DNA of 64,000 nt from Malania oleifera (GCF_029873635.1 NC_080417.1:33654214-33718213), one strand, 5' to 3'; numbered from the stretch's first letter, positions 1 through 11,638 are shown. Numbers and translations: made by a program. The notes: a model not told the origin generated them from the letters alone.

Positions 1-1468
1 CAAGAGCTCAAAATGAAAAATCTATTTACATTAGTTCAGATTGGATGGACATTTAGAGGCAAAATAGAGGCCTCGGTGACAAACCTCTTGGCCTCGTCGA
101 GGAATTCATAAAGGCCACTCGGCGACGAACTAATGTACTCATCGATGAGAAAATAATGAGTCCTCATTTTTCTCATACAGGCCATTCGGCGACCAACCCA
201 TGTTCTCGTTGACGAGTCTGTCGGGCAAACTGATGCTCCAACGCTTAACGGGTAGATTTTTTATTAACAAAAATAAGTTTTTAATGAGCCAACAATCAAG
301 ATACGCCCATCTACCGACCATGTTTAAAAATACCAACCCTAAACCCTAGTTGAACAACTTTTGCATATCATGCCAACACCCTATCACGTTCATACATTGT
401 TTTGGGCATTCTCTCAACTTTTCAAGAGCATTCCCGCACACATCCTACAAGCACGTTTTGATATTGAGGTTTGGTATACAAGGTTTTATATTTGGGTATT
501 TAATCTTCATTGTAAAAGTTTTTATTCTCTCATATTTTTATTTAATATCTTATTGAGAGTAAGAACTCTAGTTCTTCATCGATTTATTATTTGAAATCTT
601 TATTTGGAAAAAGTTCTGCTAGAGTTTAAATCTTTGAAAGCATTCATGTTTATACTTTATTCAAAGATTTCATCATATTCCATTATTACAAAAACTATTT
701 GAGAACAAATCCTAAAATCTCCAAAATACATATTTTTGAGATATCTTTTGTGGAGAAATTTTTAATAAAGTTTAGATCTTTGGAGCAAACATATCATATA
801 TATTTTTATGTACAAAGATAATATATTTGATTATTGCAAAAATATAATTAAAAACATCACATACACTCATTGAGTTTCAAGTTATATCATATGAATGTGT
901 TTTAGGAATTTTATTGCACTCATTAGCTTGTTCATAAGCATTTAAGTATTCATGAATTTCATTCAATTATCGTTAATGGTTCGGGTTGTGAATCGGGAAG
1001 GAGGAAGCTACGCCTTTTGTAAGCAACAGAGTAGGAGGAAGTTGTGCCTCTTATAAGCAGCGGGTTTGTAACGGGAAGCTCCGCGCGAGTTTAAGGAGCG
1101 GTTTAGTGGAATCTTTGGGTGTTTTGCCTAAGGCGAGGACGTAGGCCGAGTTTGACTGAACCTCATTAAAAATTCAGTGTCTGTGCTCTCTCTCTCTCTC
1201 TCTCTCTCTCTTTTCATTTTCGCACTTATGTTCATATTCAATGTGTTGTGCATGTTTTAGATATTCACATATCTGAATATCTATAATACTTGAGATTAAT
1301 TGGGTGATATTGAATTGGTTGAGATATTCACTGTCTAAATTAATTTAATTGTGTAATACTAAAATCTATGTATCTCTAAACTTGTGTTTGTATGGTTGGG
1401 TTTTCAATTAAAGATTAAAATACCAAAATAATTTTAAATACCCAATTCACTCCCTTTTTTTGGGATTA
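1..1468 (+). mobile_element. Copia-type LTR, 3' portion (left end outside window)
   Basis: No protein-coding gene is seen here. The stretch reads like a plant Copia LTR in plus orientation. A short GC-richer segment near 1010-1170 (plant Copia LTRs often have one, with wording like 'ggcgaggacgtaggccgag') is followed by a CT microsatellite. The LTR-like sequence ends near 'acccaattcactccc...gggattaca', wording common at the 3' edge of these LTRs. The part before 360 has several 'cgacgaac/cgttgacgag' words that recur in Copia LTRs. The left terminus and any target-site duplication are outside the window, so solo versus full element cannot be decided. This rests on recognised wording, not on a coding domain. 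Confidence 0.4.
1186..1213. repeat. (CT)n microsatellite
   Basis: About 13 uninterrupted CT units inside the Copia-like LTR, just downstream of its GC-richer segment. Confidence 0.9.
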
Positions 1469-1479
1469 CACCTAAATTA

Positions 1480-1867
1480 ACACACAACAATCACAACCAG
1501 TTTATTATAAAGAGTTAATCTCATGTCACACGATTTAAGCATTAAACCATAATTTAATAAACTGAGATGGTCAACCCTACTCACTTTGATCCTTTATAAA
1601 ATATGTATAACGATTCAAAACCAATAATTTATTCTGATTAGAACGTTCAGAAAATCCATTACTATAACCCTATGTTCATATACTTTAGTTTAATTGGTTA
1701 GTTTTGAAAATAATAGTCATTTACATAACCTTAAGCTCAAATACTCCTTTTAAAACGGATAGGTTTTGAAACAAAAGCAGTATTCATATACATAAACCTA
1801 TATACTCCATTTTAACCGGTAGAATTTACAAAAAAAAAAATCGACATAATTTATTCCCCTTACCTGT
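1480..1867 (-). mobile_element. Gypsy LTR fragment, downstream half, split by a solo LTR
   Basis: Read on the minus strand this piece begins with AGGTAAGGGGAATAAATT and later has CGTGTGACATGAGATTAA. The same two landmarks, in the same order, occur in the solo LTR at 39,961-42,598 (also minus strand). It is the continuation of the minus-strand LTR fragment at 5272-5742, from which it was separated by insertion of the Tat-type LTR at 1868-5271. The lower-coordinate end is ragged, and no LTR terminus is seen before the Copia-like sequence begins. Confidence 0.5.
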
Positions 1868-1964
1868 TGTCGACACCCCAATTTTAACCAGGCTACCCTG
1901 AGGAAACCTGGTGTAAAAAAAGTTGACTTCGAATCCCGAAAATTGGAGGACCCTGCTTGAAAAA

Positions 1965-2440
1965 ACCCGATGTTTTTAATTGAGTCCCGGTGTTTTAAGT
2001 TGAGTCCCGATATTTTTAATTGAGTCCCGGTGTTTTAAGTTGAGTCTCGATGTTTTAAATCGAGTCTCAGTATTTTTAAATCGAGTCCTAGTATTTTTAA
2101 TCGAATCCCGATATTTTTATTTGAGTTCTAATATTTTTAGTTGAGTCTTGGTGTCTTAAGTTGAGTCGTGGCATTTTTAGTTGAATCCCAGTGTTTTCGA
2201 TTGAGTCCTAGTGTTGTAAATCAAGTTTCAATATTTTTAAATCAAGTCCAAGTATTTTTAATCGAGTCCCAGTATTTTTATTTGAGTCTTGGTATGTTTA
2301 TTTGAGTCCCGGCGTCTTAAATTGTGTTCCGGTGTTGTAAATCGAGTCTCGGTATTTTTAAATCGAGTCCTAGTATTTTTAATCGAATTCCGGTATTTTT
2401 TGAGTCCCATTGAATTTTAATTAAGTCGAGTTCGAGTCCT
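1965..2440 (+). repeat. Degenerate 20-21 bp minisatellite in LTR
   Basis: About 22 degenerate copies of a unit like TTGAGTCCCGGTGTTTTAAG, alternating between TTTTAAG and TATTTTTAA endings, lie head to tail near the 5' end of the Tat-type LTR. Confidence 0.85.
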
Positions 2441-2734
2441 CTTATTGTCGGGAATCAAGCCTTCTTAAAACCGAGTCTCTCCTTTTGGGGTATAAAGATG
2501 GACAATAAAAATAAAATACAAAAATAAACAATCACTGGCCCTCCAATCGCCTTTTGCCAGTTGCCATAACTGATGGCATCCCCCAAGCTCGCTTGCACAC
2601 AAAGAAAGAAGAAAACCAGCCAGTGAAATTGAGGGAATAAAGCTAACACGTGTAGCAAGGGGAGGGAATATTTTATGTTGAGATTTCCCTGCTTTATCGC
2701 GGGCTTTTTGCGCGCCATTTTACACTGCCCGACT

Positions 2735-2742
2735 CTATAAAG
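2735..2742 (+). promoter_or_regulatory. LTR TATA box
   Basis: CTATAAAG sits at the transition from the LTR upstream part to a C/CT-rich leader, where a U3/R boundary promoter is expected. Context supports it; no transcript evidence. Confidence 0.5.
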
Positions 2743-3489
2743 GTAAGGTGAGCACTTGCACACAAAAGGAGGGGGAGTCCACACGCACATTGTTCATGCT
2801 CAACATCTCTCACTCTCACGCTCCATCATCTCAGAGAAACTCCATCTCCGGATCCCAACCCCGTCCTCGTCAATCACCACCCTCTTTCACAGCCGCCACC
2901 ATCTTCACGACCTTACCTATCTCCGGCCACCATCTCTCATTCCGACTGCGCTCACTCTCACAACAAACCTCACAGCGAAATCCACAACCCACAACACCTC
3001 ACCATCTCCAACCAGCTTCCGCACCCAACAGCCACAAGCAACTGCTCCCTCAGCTTTCTCCCTCACTCGCAGCTCCCCTAGGGGCTCTTGGATCTGCTTC
3101 GCAGAAATTCCACTACCACCATCGTCGCAACATCCATTCTCATCCCTCTCGCAACCCCAAACGCATCATGACCGCACTAGCAAATCAAGCTCCATTCTCC
3201 CTCCGCCTCTCTCCCAGCCACTTTGCGACCATCACCACCATCTGTAAGCACCAAGGCAACCACCCAAACATAGCAACAATGGTACCCACGGCCAGAGCAC
3301 CCCTCGTATTCACTCACGGCCGTAACCACCACCAGATCCATCTCTCAGCTCATCTCTCCTCACCCTCCATATTCTTTCCTAACCTTCACCATCATCGGAG
3401 TCCACCATCCGCAAACCCAAACCACCCGCAGAGCATCTTCGGCCACCCCACTGACAGTGCTCTTCCCTTGTCGCTACCACACTAATTTA

Positions 3490-4090
3490 AAATCACCCAC
3501 ACACCACTAACACACACTATTACACACAACATAACATGCCACCAACACACATTTGCACACTAACACCCATGCACACGTAAACATGTTTGCATGCAACACA
3601 TTCATACACTCAAGCATGTACTCACATACACACACTCACATATCCATGCATTCATGTATGTATGCCATATTCATACGCACACGTTCACGTACCCATGCAT
3701 GAACATGCATGCAACATATACATTCACACACTCATGCACATGCATGTCCACACTCATTCATACAAACTCAAACACTCGTGCACATGCATGCCACATATTC
3801 ATATCTTCATGCACGTATGTACATTCACACACATTCATGTACATATGTGCATGCACTTCCATATACCATCACCTGCTCATGCACGTACATATATGTACAT
3901 AACACTCTCATACATACTCATTCATGTACGTGCATGCAATGCTCACATTCACATACTCATGCATACACAGTCATGCATGTGCGCACACACCCTCATGCGC
4001 GTGCACAACTCATGCACATGCACACACACCCTCAATGCACGTACACATTCATGCATGCACACACTGAAACACACGCTAACACATGCACCC
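3490..4090 (+). repeat. CA/CAT-rich degenerate tandem tract
   Basis: About 600 bp of irregular ACACAC, CATGCA, TCATACAC and similar words inside the Tat-type LTR. Because CAC/CAT encode His and ACA Thr, all three plus frames stay open for 100-177 codons and give His/Thr/Cys-rich translations. Simultaneous openness in three frames indicates a repeat effect, not a gene. Confidence 0.8.
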
Positions 4091-5271
4091 CGTGGGCACC
4101 GCTCGTTGATATGGTCTTGACCAAAACCTTAAAATTGGTTGACCCATATTGGATCGGTTCTCTTCTGAACTAATTCGGGTCCACTGAACCAATGCAGAAC
4201 CGATTCAGTCTCTTTTTATATATGTTTAAATATTTAAATAATACCTGCAAATTCATAATAATTGTAAAAATTCACAAAAAACCTATAAAAATTCAGAAAA
4301 AAAAAATCCCAAAAATTCAAAAAAATAGTTCAAATCTTTAAAATTGATTTGCATTGAAAATTTTTGAAGAAAATACAATAAAGTCCAAAAAAATCTCCAA
4401 AGTGTCTCTTTGAAAATCAAAAAACTATTTTTGCACCCATGAAGGTTCATAAAAATATCAGAAATTTCACAAAAATTCCAAAAAATATGTTTTAAATTTC
4501 AAGTCGTTTTTTACAATAAAACAAAATTCCTAGAAAGACACAAAAATTCTAGAAACTCCAAAAATACTTTCAAGCTTTGATTTTCCATGGTTTTTGTCTT
4601 AATTTTATTTGAGTTATTTTAGAGTTCAGGAAGAATATTGAAAAATCACAAAAAAAAATTGTTTTTCACACTTAGAAAAAAATCACAAAAAAATACTTTT
4701 AGGCCCAGAAAATTGTTTTCATCCCGAGCAAATTTCAAAAGCCCCCCAAAATATTTCTTTTCACTTAGAAACTTCTATAAAGATTTCAAAACCCCAGGAG
4801 CGTATTTTCGTAAACTATTTTCTCGATTTTCCATCCCGATGATTGCAACAAAGGGCATGCACTCTTTGAAGTATTGGATTGCCCCGATTCTAAGGGAATA
4901 CCTATATAGTATTTGTTTTGTGCATTTTCTTTGATTTTTGGAAAGAAGTAATTTTAAAGGCTCATTAAATTTATTTTGGGGATAATTTTTGATTAATCTG
5001 GTACCATTCGTAAGAACAAACGTGTAGGGGGTGCTAATACCTTCCCCTCACGTAACCGTACTCTAGAACCCAACTCTAGTAACGCTGACCGATTCTACCC
5101 TTAACGAGGTAGCAATTAAGTATTCTAATCGCACTCCAAAAGGTTACTGGTGACTCCATCACACATTATTTTTCCACAAAAAATATCTTTTTCAAAATTC
5201 ACCTCCATTTTTTCTCAGTTCGTAGTCGCACCCGTGCCAAGTGTTTTTGGCGGATCTAGGACGTCGCGACA

Positions 5272-5742
5272 CCTATTTTCCCAAAAACAGCCCGAAACGA
5301 ACTGGGAAGAAAAACCGTACCTTTTCGAAACTCGCAGAAGAACGGGAACCTTTGAGCCATGAGGAGGGAGAGAGGATTAGAGAGCACATGAGAGTGATCC
5401 GGGAGGCTTAGGAGAGAGACACGAAGGAGAGAGCCAAAAATCTGAAACCCTAGCTTTTTAGAGAGAGAGAGGAAATCTATTTTTCTAAAAAAAAATGAGC
5501 TCACCTCTATTTATAGAATTGCTATCTTACGCGAAATTGTCGATGTTTTGGCCTATGCCAAACCCAAATCCCCCATGTATTGCTCTCTGTAGTTTAGACC
5601 TACAGGAAAATCGTCGATGGTTTTCCTAGGACTCCTCAAACCATCGACGGTTTGGTCCTTTCCCAAACCGCTTTCTTCCTTTTCTTTTTCTTTCTCTTCT
5701 CTTTTATTTATTTATCCTATTTTCTTAGTTCGGGTTACTACA
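5272..5742 (-). mobile_element. Gypsy LTR fragment, upstream half
   Basis: On the minus strand it starts TGTAGTAACCCG at 5742, very like the LTR start TGTAGTAACC of the large gypsy element at 26,846 and 39,665. A TATA box (CTATAAATAG, about 5508-5517) is followed by a CT-rich leader with TCTCTCTCC. At 5272 it breaks off at the Tat-type solo LTR and resumes at 1867. It therefore predates that insertion. Confidence 0.6.
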
Positions 5743-8168
5743 CCTTCCATACTGTTTGCATCCTCCAACACCTCCACCTCCATAGGCAAGTCATTACTCA
5801 TTTTTCCCTTAAAATATGAAAAAAATAAATAAATAAAGTAAAGTAAAGTGCAATCATTAATAGTTGAATTTTTCTACCTTGAATTACTAAAGCTGCATTT
5901 CATATATAATATTATCTTTTACAAACAACCATCCTGCAAACAAAATTCCTTTGCCTTTACATCAAATTTATGACTTGAATAGTTGAATTTTTCTACCTTG
6001 AATTACTAAAGCTGCATTTCATATAATATCTTATTCCCACTTATTTTAAATCCTCTAGGTTCCAAAGTTTCAATCCATAATTCTATTTTGAATTTCACCC
6101 CATATCAAGTTTCATCTATCATCTCTAGAAAATACACACCACAAAACCTCATTTTTGATATGCTTACTGAACAAATCCATAACTACACAAAGAAGAGAAT
6201 AATTTAAAATAAACCCTTGATGTAATGGAAATTCTCTAGATTATCCCTAAAAACAACATCCAGTGTTCACAAAAAATTCAAAACACTACTAAAATGCACT
6301 TGGAAATTTTCATCAAACCAAGATAACAAATATTAAAGCATCTGGAATCAAAAATCATCATGAGATTCTCTAGCATGATTTTCTTTTATAAATTATGTGA
6401 ACAAAATAAATCTCAACATAATGGGCCTTAAATCAAAAACTCTAAAATGGCATTCATCTCAAATTTCAAATGACTTAGTAACAATGTGAGAGGCAACGGC
6501 CACGACGAGGGCTAAGTCGACGACATGGCGTGGACAAATTGACTCAAGCAACTAGGTGAGGGTTTGGGCAACGACAAGGGGCCAAGGGCGAGGTGACTCA
6601 AACCCTCGAATACTATACTCTCGATCTTGAAGCTAATTAGTCAAATGACGGGATGGAAGTTTAGATTTGGAGTAGGGTTGAGCACAGTTAAGTGTGCATT
6701 GCAAAGTGCAAAACTTGGTCCTAAAGGGCCAGAGGTTGGCTGGTCGACGTGGCCACTGGCTCATTGGAGGAAGGAGGCGGACTGGTCAGCATGGTCGCAG
6801 AGTTGTTGGATTTAGATGGATAGAGGGTCAAGGCTCGAAGTCATGAACTGGATCTAGAATATGGAAACTGGAAACCTCGAATGGGAACCATAAAATCCTA
6901 AAGGCAAAGATATACCAGTTAAGTTAACCAGCAGGTTAACAAATAACAATAAAAATTTAACACAACATATAATTTATATTTAATTATAATTTAGTTAAAT
7001 CGATTAATAGAACTTAAATTTACTCATAACTGAATCGAAAATCGAAAACCGATTTTACCCAAAATTTAAACAGAACTTAACCGAATTAAAATTAACCAAA
7101 CTGAACTAACCAAATTTGATCGATTAATTCAGATAATTCGATTTTCACCGAATTGTGCTTACCCCTAAATTGTGGCTTAAGGATTGCGATTTGCATTTCA
7201 TAGATATTTAGATTCCTAAATTTTCATGTGTGATAAAGAGTTTCAATCCAAATCAATTTGCACAGTATCTCAAGTGGAGAGTTTCCCACTACTAATTGAG
7301 CTACTCCAATGTTTTCCTACCAAGTTTGATTTTTATGCATGTCAAGAGCATAGTAGCTTTCTATTTTCAATATGATTTGTGGAAGTTCCACATGTTGAAT
7401 CTTATTTAGTGAAGGTTTGTAAACATTTTCCTTGGGCAAACCCATTTTTCATTTTGGATGGTGTTTGTTGTAAGGTAATTTCAACCAAATATGAGGTCCA
7501 TAGTGGTCCATTAGTGGACTTTATAGATGCTAGTTATCATAAAATGATGATGTTCATCTCCTATTGCCAATTTTGGTGTATATGCTCATATAAGCTACGG
7601 AATTGACACCTAGTGTCTCTCCAAAGTCCATATGCTTTGGTGATGAAACTTTTGTGGCCATCAAACTTTTTCCTTTTAGTTTATAAGTATGGATCCTTGT
7701 AACCTATAGAAAAGCTTTAAATGTGCAAATATGCCAATTAGTTTGACGGTTGATGCTTCCCTCCACCCCGTGAGGAATTTTAAGCTAAGACCTCCTCTTC
7801 TTTTGTTTTGTAATATAGATTTAATGAGTTGCAATCTCCTAGCACAAAGGAGGATTTTGTATGTGCATTGGTGAATTCTTGCTAAATATTTTTGAATAAG
7901 TGCTTCATATATGGTCTTCCTTACTTACTCTTTGTTTTTACCCCCTAGTTGTCTTAAATATAGTTAATTGATGAATTCTTGAGAATCCAAGAATTTGATT
8001 TATGTCCTTAACAATGTATGCTTTTCAAAAATACTAGAATAGAAGATTTTTGACTTCTTATATTTATTACACTTTAGGTCTATGAGGTTGTAGAAGAAGG
8101 ATTTGATATTCTTTATACTAACTACTAAGTTTGAGGTAAAAGGCAATTCTCGAATGTTTGGTGCTTGC
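5743..8168. other. Intergenic, no gene recognised
   Basis: AT-rich sequence. A GC-richer patch at about 6480-6830 and a 75-codon frame at 7379 show no recognisable domain. Around 6960-7160 the text is a monotonous series of 'aaccgaa/ttaacc' words. A direct repeat is listed separately. Nothing else can be supported. Confidence 0.6.
5859..6028 (+). repeat. Direct repeat of about 48 bp, two copies
   Basis: The block from TAGTTGAATTTTTCTACC to GCATTTCATAT occurs at about 5859-5908 and again at about 5979-6027, spaced 120 bp and nearly identical. Confidence 0.9.
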
Positions 8169-8196
8169 AGATTGGAGTCATCTTGATAGCACTTAC

Positions 8197-8260
<64 letters not shown>

Positions 8261-8261
8261 G
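8197..8261. repeat. (TAA)n microsatellite, copy 1
   Basis: About 21 TAA/AAT units. The corresponding array in copy 2 (10,310-10,353) is shorter, about 14-15 units. Confidence 0.95.
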
Positions 8262-8995
8262 TAGGGAGATGGGGCTCCCTGGCCTAATTCAATTTTTCTA
8301 TTTGAAATAACCTCAACAAAACATTAATGACAAAGTTTTTTTATATATTTTAATGTATTTTATGCATTTCAAAAATTTAATGTATCTCTTGCAAGATGAT
8401 CCATCTATACTATTTAATAGGCTTCCAAAAAAATTTGTGGCATTACATGATGTCAAAGAGGGTCGAGGGTCGCACGCCTAGCTATGGGACTCATCCCGAC
8501 CCTTTGTATGACGATGATTCACCCTAGATATGATATTAAAAAAAAGGACATAATTTTTAATATTATTTGATATAGAAAAAAAGAATATATAAATATATAT
8601 ATTCTTTCTTATTTTCATTTCTTTCCTCTTTAAATGAGATTAAAGGGTGCGATATAGGTGTGGAGGAAATTAGAACAAAAGTAGATATAGATGGTAAGGA
8701 CACAACACCATCATGAGAGACATATATGTAGGTACAGGCGCATGGCGTGGTCCATACCATGTGCACTAGTTCATGGTTTATTCTTCATGTAGCACTCCTA
8801 CTTTTATTATGGGTTGTATTCAAAAGTTCGGGAAGTATAATTAGTATTGGTGCTATGTTTTATATTTTGGGTGTGCATTTTGAATTGTCTTTCAAATAAA
8901 TATAAGGGTAAATTTTACTTTACAACTCGTACCTTATGAAATTCACTCTTGAGTTTTCATTCAATATGATACAAACATAAAATACCTTACATTTT

Positions 8996-9204
8996 GCCTC
9001 CGGGCATAAGCTCAAGTGATAAGAAGGTTCACCAGATAGCTTTGGATAAAGGTGAAGTCTGAGGTTCAAATCCTGTCGCCTGTAGCGCATATCCGCGATT
9101 TATCTCCTACATGTTAACTAAGGGCACGGCTGACATAGGCCTATAATTTGTCTGACGCGTAAGCTCAGGAAACCCAGCGTATCAAAAAAAAAAAACAAAA
9201 AAAA
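8996..9204 (+). mobile_element. tRNA-derived SINE, copy 1
   Basis: About 205 bp with a polymerase III-like internal promoter: an A-box-like TAAGCTCAAGTGAT (9006) and a B box GGTTCAAATCC (9063-9073). The spacing is typical of a tRNA-related head. A unique-looking body follows and the element ends in an A-rich tail (9184-9204). Imperfect flanking repeats ACCTTACATTT (8984) and ACCTTATATCT (9204) fit a target-site duplication. The tRNA-like part does not fold into an obvious intact cloverleaf by eye, so it is called a SINE rather than a tRNA gene. Family not identified. Confidence 0.65.
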
Positions 9205-9554
9205 CCTTATATCTTTCTATATTTTTTGAGTACTTTTTTTACCAAACTCGTGAGTTCTATGTTTACATAAATCTCTCTCCCTACTCTAGTGAAAGTATAT
9301 ATGTTTGGAAATACATTTTTAGATGTCAATCATTTTCTTTCATGAATTGAGTTATTTATGGCAATTCTTTCTTTTGGTGGTGATGTTCCCTTGCAGTAAC
9401 TAGTTTTTTCCTCGTTTTTTTTTTATTCATGTCAAATGTTCGGTCAAGCGGCCATAAAATTTATTTAATAGAAATCTCGAAAAAAAATTCTTGCTTTAAT
9501 TAATTAAATAATTATAATATATAAGAAACTTTTATTAAAAAATAAAAAAAAATG

Positions 9555-10228
9555 AAAACATTCTTCAAGGCATATTTTTTTAGCTAATCTTGATGGTTGT
9601 TTCTTCCAAGCTGAACTGGTGGGGTATTTTCTGCAAAGCCATTTTGGTCGAGCTACTCTTGAAGGCCTTTCTTGCTTAGCATTTTGTGCCGAGTTGCTTG
9701 GCAAAAGTTTAATGAATGCTTGTTAAATCATTTGTACCTTGGGAGGGCAAAAGTCTTGGGAATTAGCACCACGTCAGTGTATGTACGGGAATTCGATTTC
9801 TTTCCCTCGAGATGCACACCCTGTTGATGTGCTTCCCCCTTCTCGAGATGTCAAATTTCTTTGGGATCTGTGTAGGCTTTCTCTATAAAGGTCATGGGCT
9901 CCCCCCACTTGTCTCTCGTCTCACCCAAAGGGTCCCCTTCTGTCTGCTAGGTATGCTCTCCTTTTGCCTTTTTTTTGGTAGCTTTATTCCATTTTTGTTT
10001 GGCATTATATATTTGTTTTGTTCTTCGTGTTTTTCACTGTTCTTGTGAAAAGTTTGCCTTGTTGATCTTCTTTTGCATAGTGTCTACCACGTTTTTATGC
10101 AAAGTCTACTTGTTTGATCTTTTTTCGTACAGTAGATCCTGTGTTTTTGTGGCAAGTTTACCTGTTTGATCCATTTATATACTCGTGTAAGTTATTTGTC
10201 TTGTTTACTTCGTACTTCGATTTAACTA
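9555..10228. other. Spacer between duplicated blocks; TATA-like site and 55-bp repeats
   Basis: It opens with a block of about 50 bp (AATGAAAACATTCTTCAAGG..., starting at 9551) that reappears at 10,229-10,279, just before copy 2. TCTATAAAGGTCATGG at about 9881 followed by a C/T-rich stretch resembles a promoter and leader, but no gene follows. About 10,030-10,180 has roughly three degenerate units around AAAGTYTRCCTTGTTTGATC. Confidence 0.4.
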
Positions 10229-10279
10229 AATGAAAACATTCTTCAAGGCATTTTTTTTTTAGCTAATCTTGATGGTTGT

Positions 10280-10309
10280 AGATTGGAGTCATCTTGATAG
10301 CACTTGCAT

Positions 10310-10353
<44 letters not shown>

Positions 10354-11638
10354 GTAGGGAGATGGGGCTCCCTGGCCTAATTCAATTTTTCTATTTGAAA
10401 TAACCTCAACAAAACATTAATGACAAAGTTTTTTTATATTTATTTTAATGTATTTTATGCATTTCAAAAATTTAATGTATCTCTTGCAAGATGATCCATC
10501 TATACTATTTAATAGGCTTCCAAAAAAATTTGTGGCATTACATAATGTCAAGGAGGGTCGCACGCCTAGCTATGGGACTCATCCCGACCCTTTGTATGAC
10601 GATGATTCACCCTAGATATGATATTAAAAAAAGGACATAATTTTTAATATTATTTGATATAGAAAAAAAGAATATATAAATATATATATTCTTTCTTATT
10701 TTCATTTCTTTCCTCATTAAATGAGATTAAAGGATGCGATATAGGTGTGGAGGAAATTAGAACAAAAGTAGATATAGATGGTAAGGACACAACACTATCA
10801 TGAGAGACATATATGTAGGTACGGGCGCATGGCGTGGTCCATACCATGTGCACTAGTTCATGGTTTATTCTTCACGTAGCACTCCTACTTTTATTATGGG
10901 TTGTATTCAATAGTTCGGGAAGTATAATTAGTATTGGTGCTATGTTTTATATTTTGGGTGTGCATTTTGAATTGTGTTTCAAATAAATATAAGGGTAAAT
11001 TTTACTTTACAACTCCTACCTTATGAAATTCACTCTTGAGTTTTCATTCAACATGATACAAACATAAAATACCTTACATTTTGCCTCCGGACATAAGCTC
11101 AGGTGATAAGAAGGTTCACCAGACGGCTTTGGATAAAGGTGAAGTCTGAGGTTGAAATCCTGTCGCCTGTAGCGCACATCCGCGATTTACCTCCTACGTG
11201 TTAGCTGAGGGCACGGCTGACATAGGCCTATAATTTGTCTGACGCGTAAGCCCAGAAACCCAGCGTATCCAAAAAAAAAAAAAAAAAGACCTTATATCTT
11301 TTTATATTTTTGAGTACTTTTTTTACCAAACTCGTGAGTTCTATGTTTACATAAATCTCTCTCCCTACTCTAGTGAAAGTATATATGTTTGGAAATACAT
11401 TTTTAGATATCAATCATTTTCTTTCATGAATTGAGTTATTTATGGCAATTCTTTCTTTTGGTGGTGATGTTCCCTTGCAATAACTAGTTTTTTCCTCGTT
11501 CTTTTTTTATTCATGTCAAATGTTCGGTCAAGCAGCCATAAAATTTATTTAACAGAAATCTCGAAAAAACATTCTTGCTTTAATTAATTAAATAATTATA
11601 ATATATAAGAAGCTTTTATTAAAAATTAAAAAAAAATG
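10280..11638 (+). repeat. Direct duplication of about 1.36 kb, copy 2
   Basis: Second copy of the block at 8169-9554, same orientation. It includes its own shorter TAA array (10,310-10,353) and SINE (11,084-11,287). Because both copies carry the SINE at the same place, the duplication came after the SINE insertion. Confidence 0.9.
11084..11287 (+). mobile_element. tRNA-derived SINE, copy 2
   Basis: Counterpart of the SINE at 8996-9204. The A-box region reads TAAGCTCAGGTGAT and the B box GGTTGAAATCC, and an uninterrupted A tail ends at about 11,287. Substitutions between the two copies are mostly transitions, as expected of methylated plant repeats. Confidence 0.65.

Larger units (their letters stand above)
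1868..5271 (+). mobile_element. Tat/Ogre-type solo LTR, about 3.4 kb
   Basis: It starts TGTCGACACCCC and ends GTCGCGACA. The flanking 5-mers are CCTGT (1863-1867) and CCTAT (5272-5276), a one-mismatch target-site duplication. Internal order is typical of large Tat-lineage LTRs: a GAGTCCCGGTG minisatellite, a TATA box at about 2736, a C-rich leader, a CA/CAT-rich tract, an A-rich tract (4240-4960), and a 3' end with GTGTAGGGGGTGCTAATACC and GGTGACTCC. The same 3' end recurs on the minus strand at 56,706-57,650, where it is followed by a primer-binding-like region and coding remnants, which supports the LTR call. No internal domain follows here, so this is a solo LTR. Open frames in it, including a 245-codon one at 2748-3485, are low-complexity and not taken as genes. 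Confidence 0.7.
8169..9554 (+). repeat. Direct duplication of about 1.38 kb, copy 1
   Basis: From AGATTGGAGTCATCTTGATA to a poly-A-like run ending in ATG, this block is repeated almost base for base at 10,280-11,638. Differences are scattered substitutions, a few short indels and a different TAA repeat number. It contains a TAA microsatellite, a SINE (8996-9204) and an otherwise AT-rich sequence with no gene. Confidence 0.9.

Noticed and set aside
2748-3485. 245-codon plus-strand open frame, Ser/Pro/His-rich
   Set aside because: It lies in the C-rich leader of a solo LTR, overlaps another open frame, has no domain and looks like a composition effect.
3587-4173. Three overlapping His/Thr-rich open frames
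   Set aside because: All are produced by one CA/CAT tandem tract, so none is credited as a gene.
7379-7606. 75-codon plus-strand frame
   Set aside because: No recognisable domain, neighbours or splice context.
9001-9075. Possible tRNA gene (A and B boxes)
   Set aside because: No complete acceptor stem or cloverleaf is visible by eye; the A tail, body and duplications fit a SINE.
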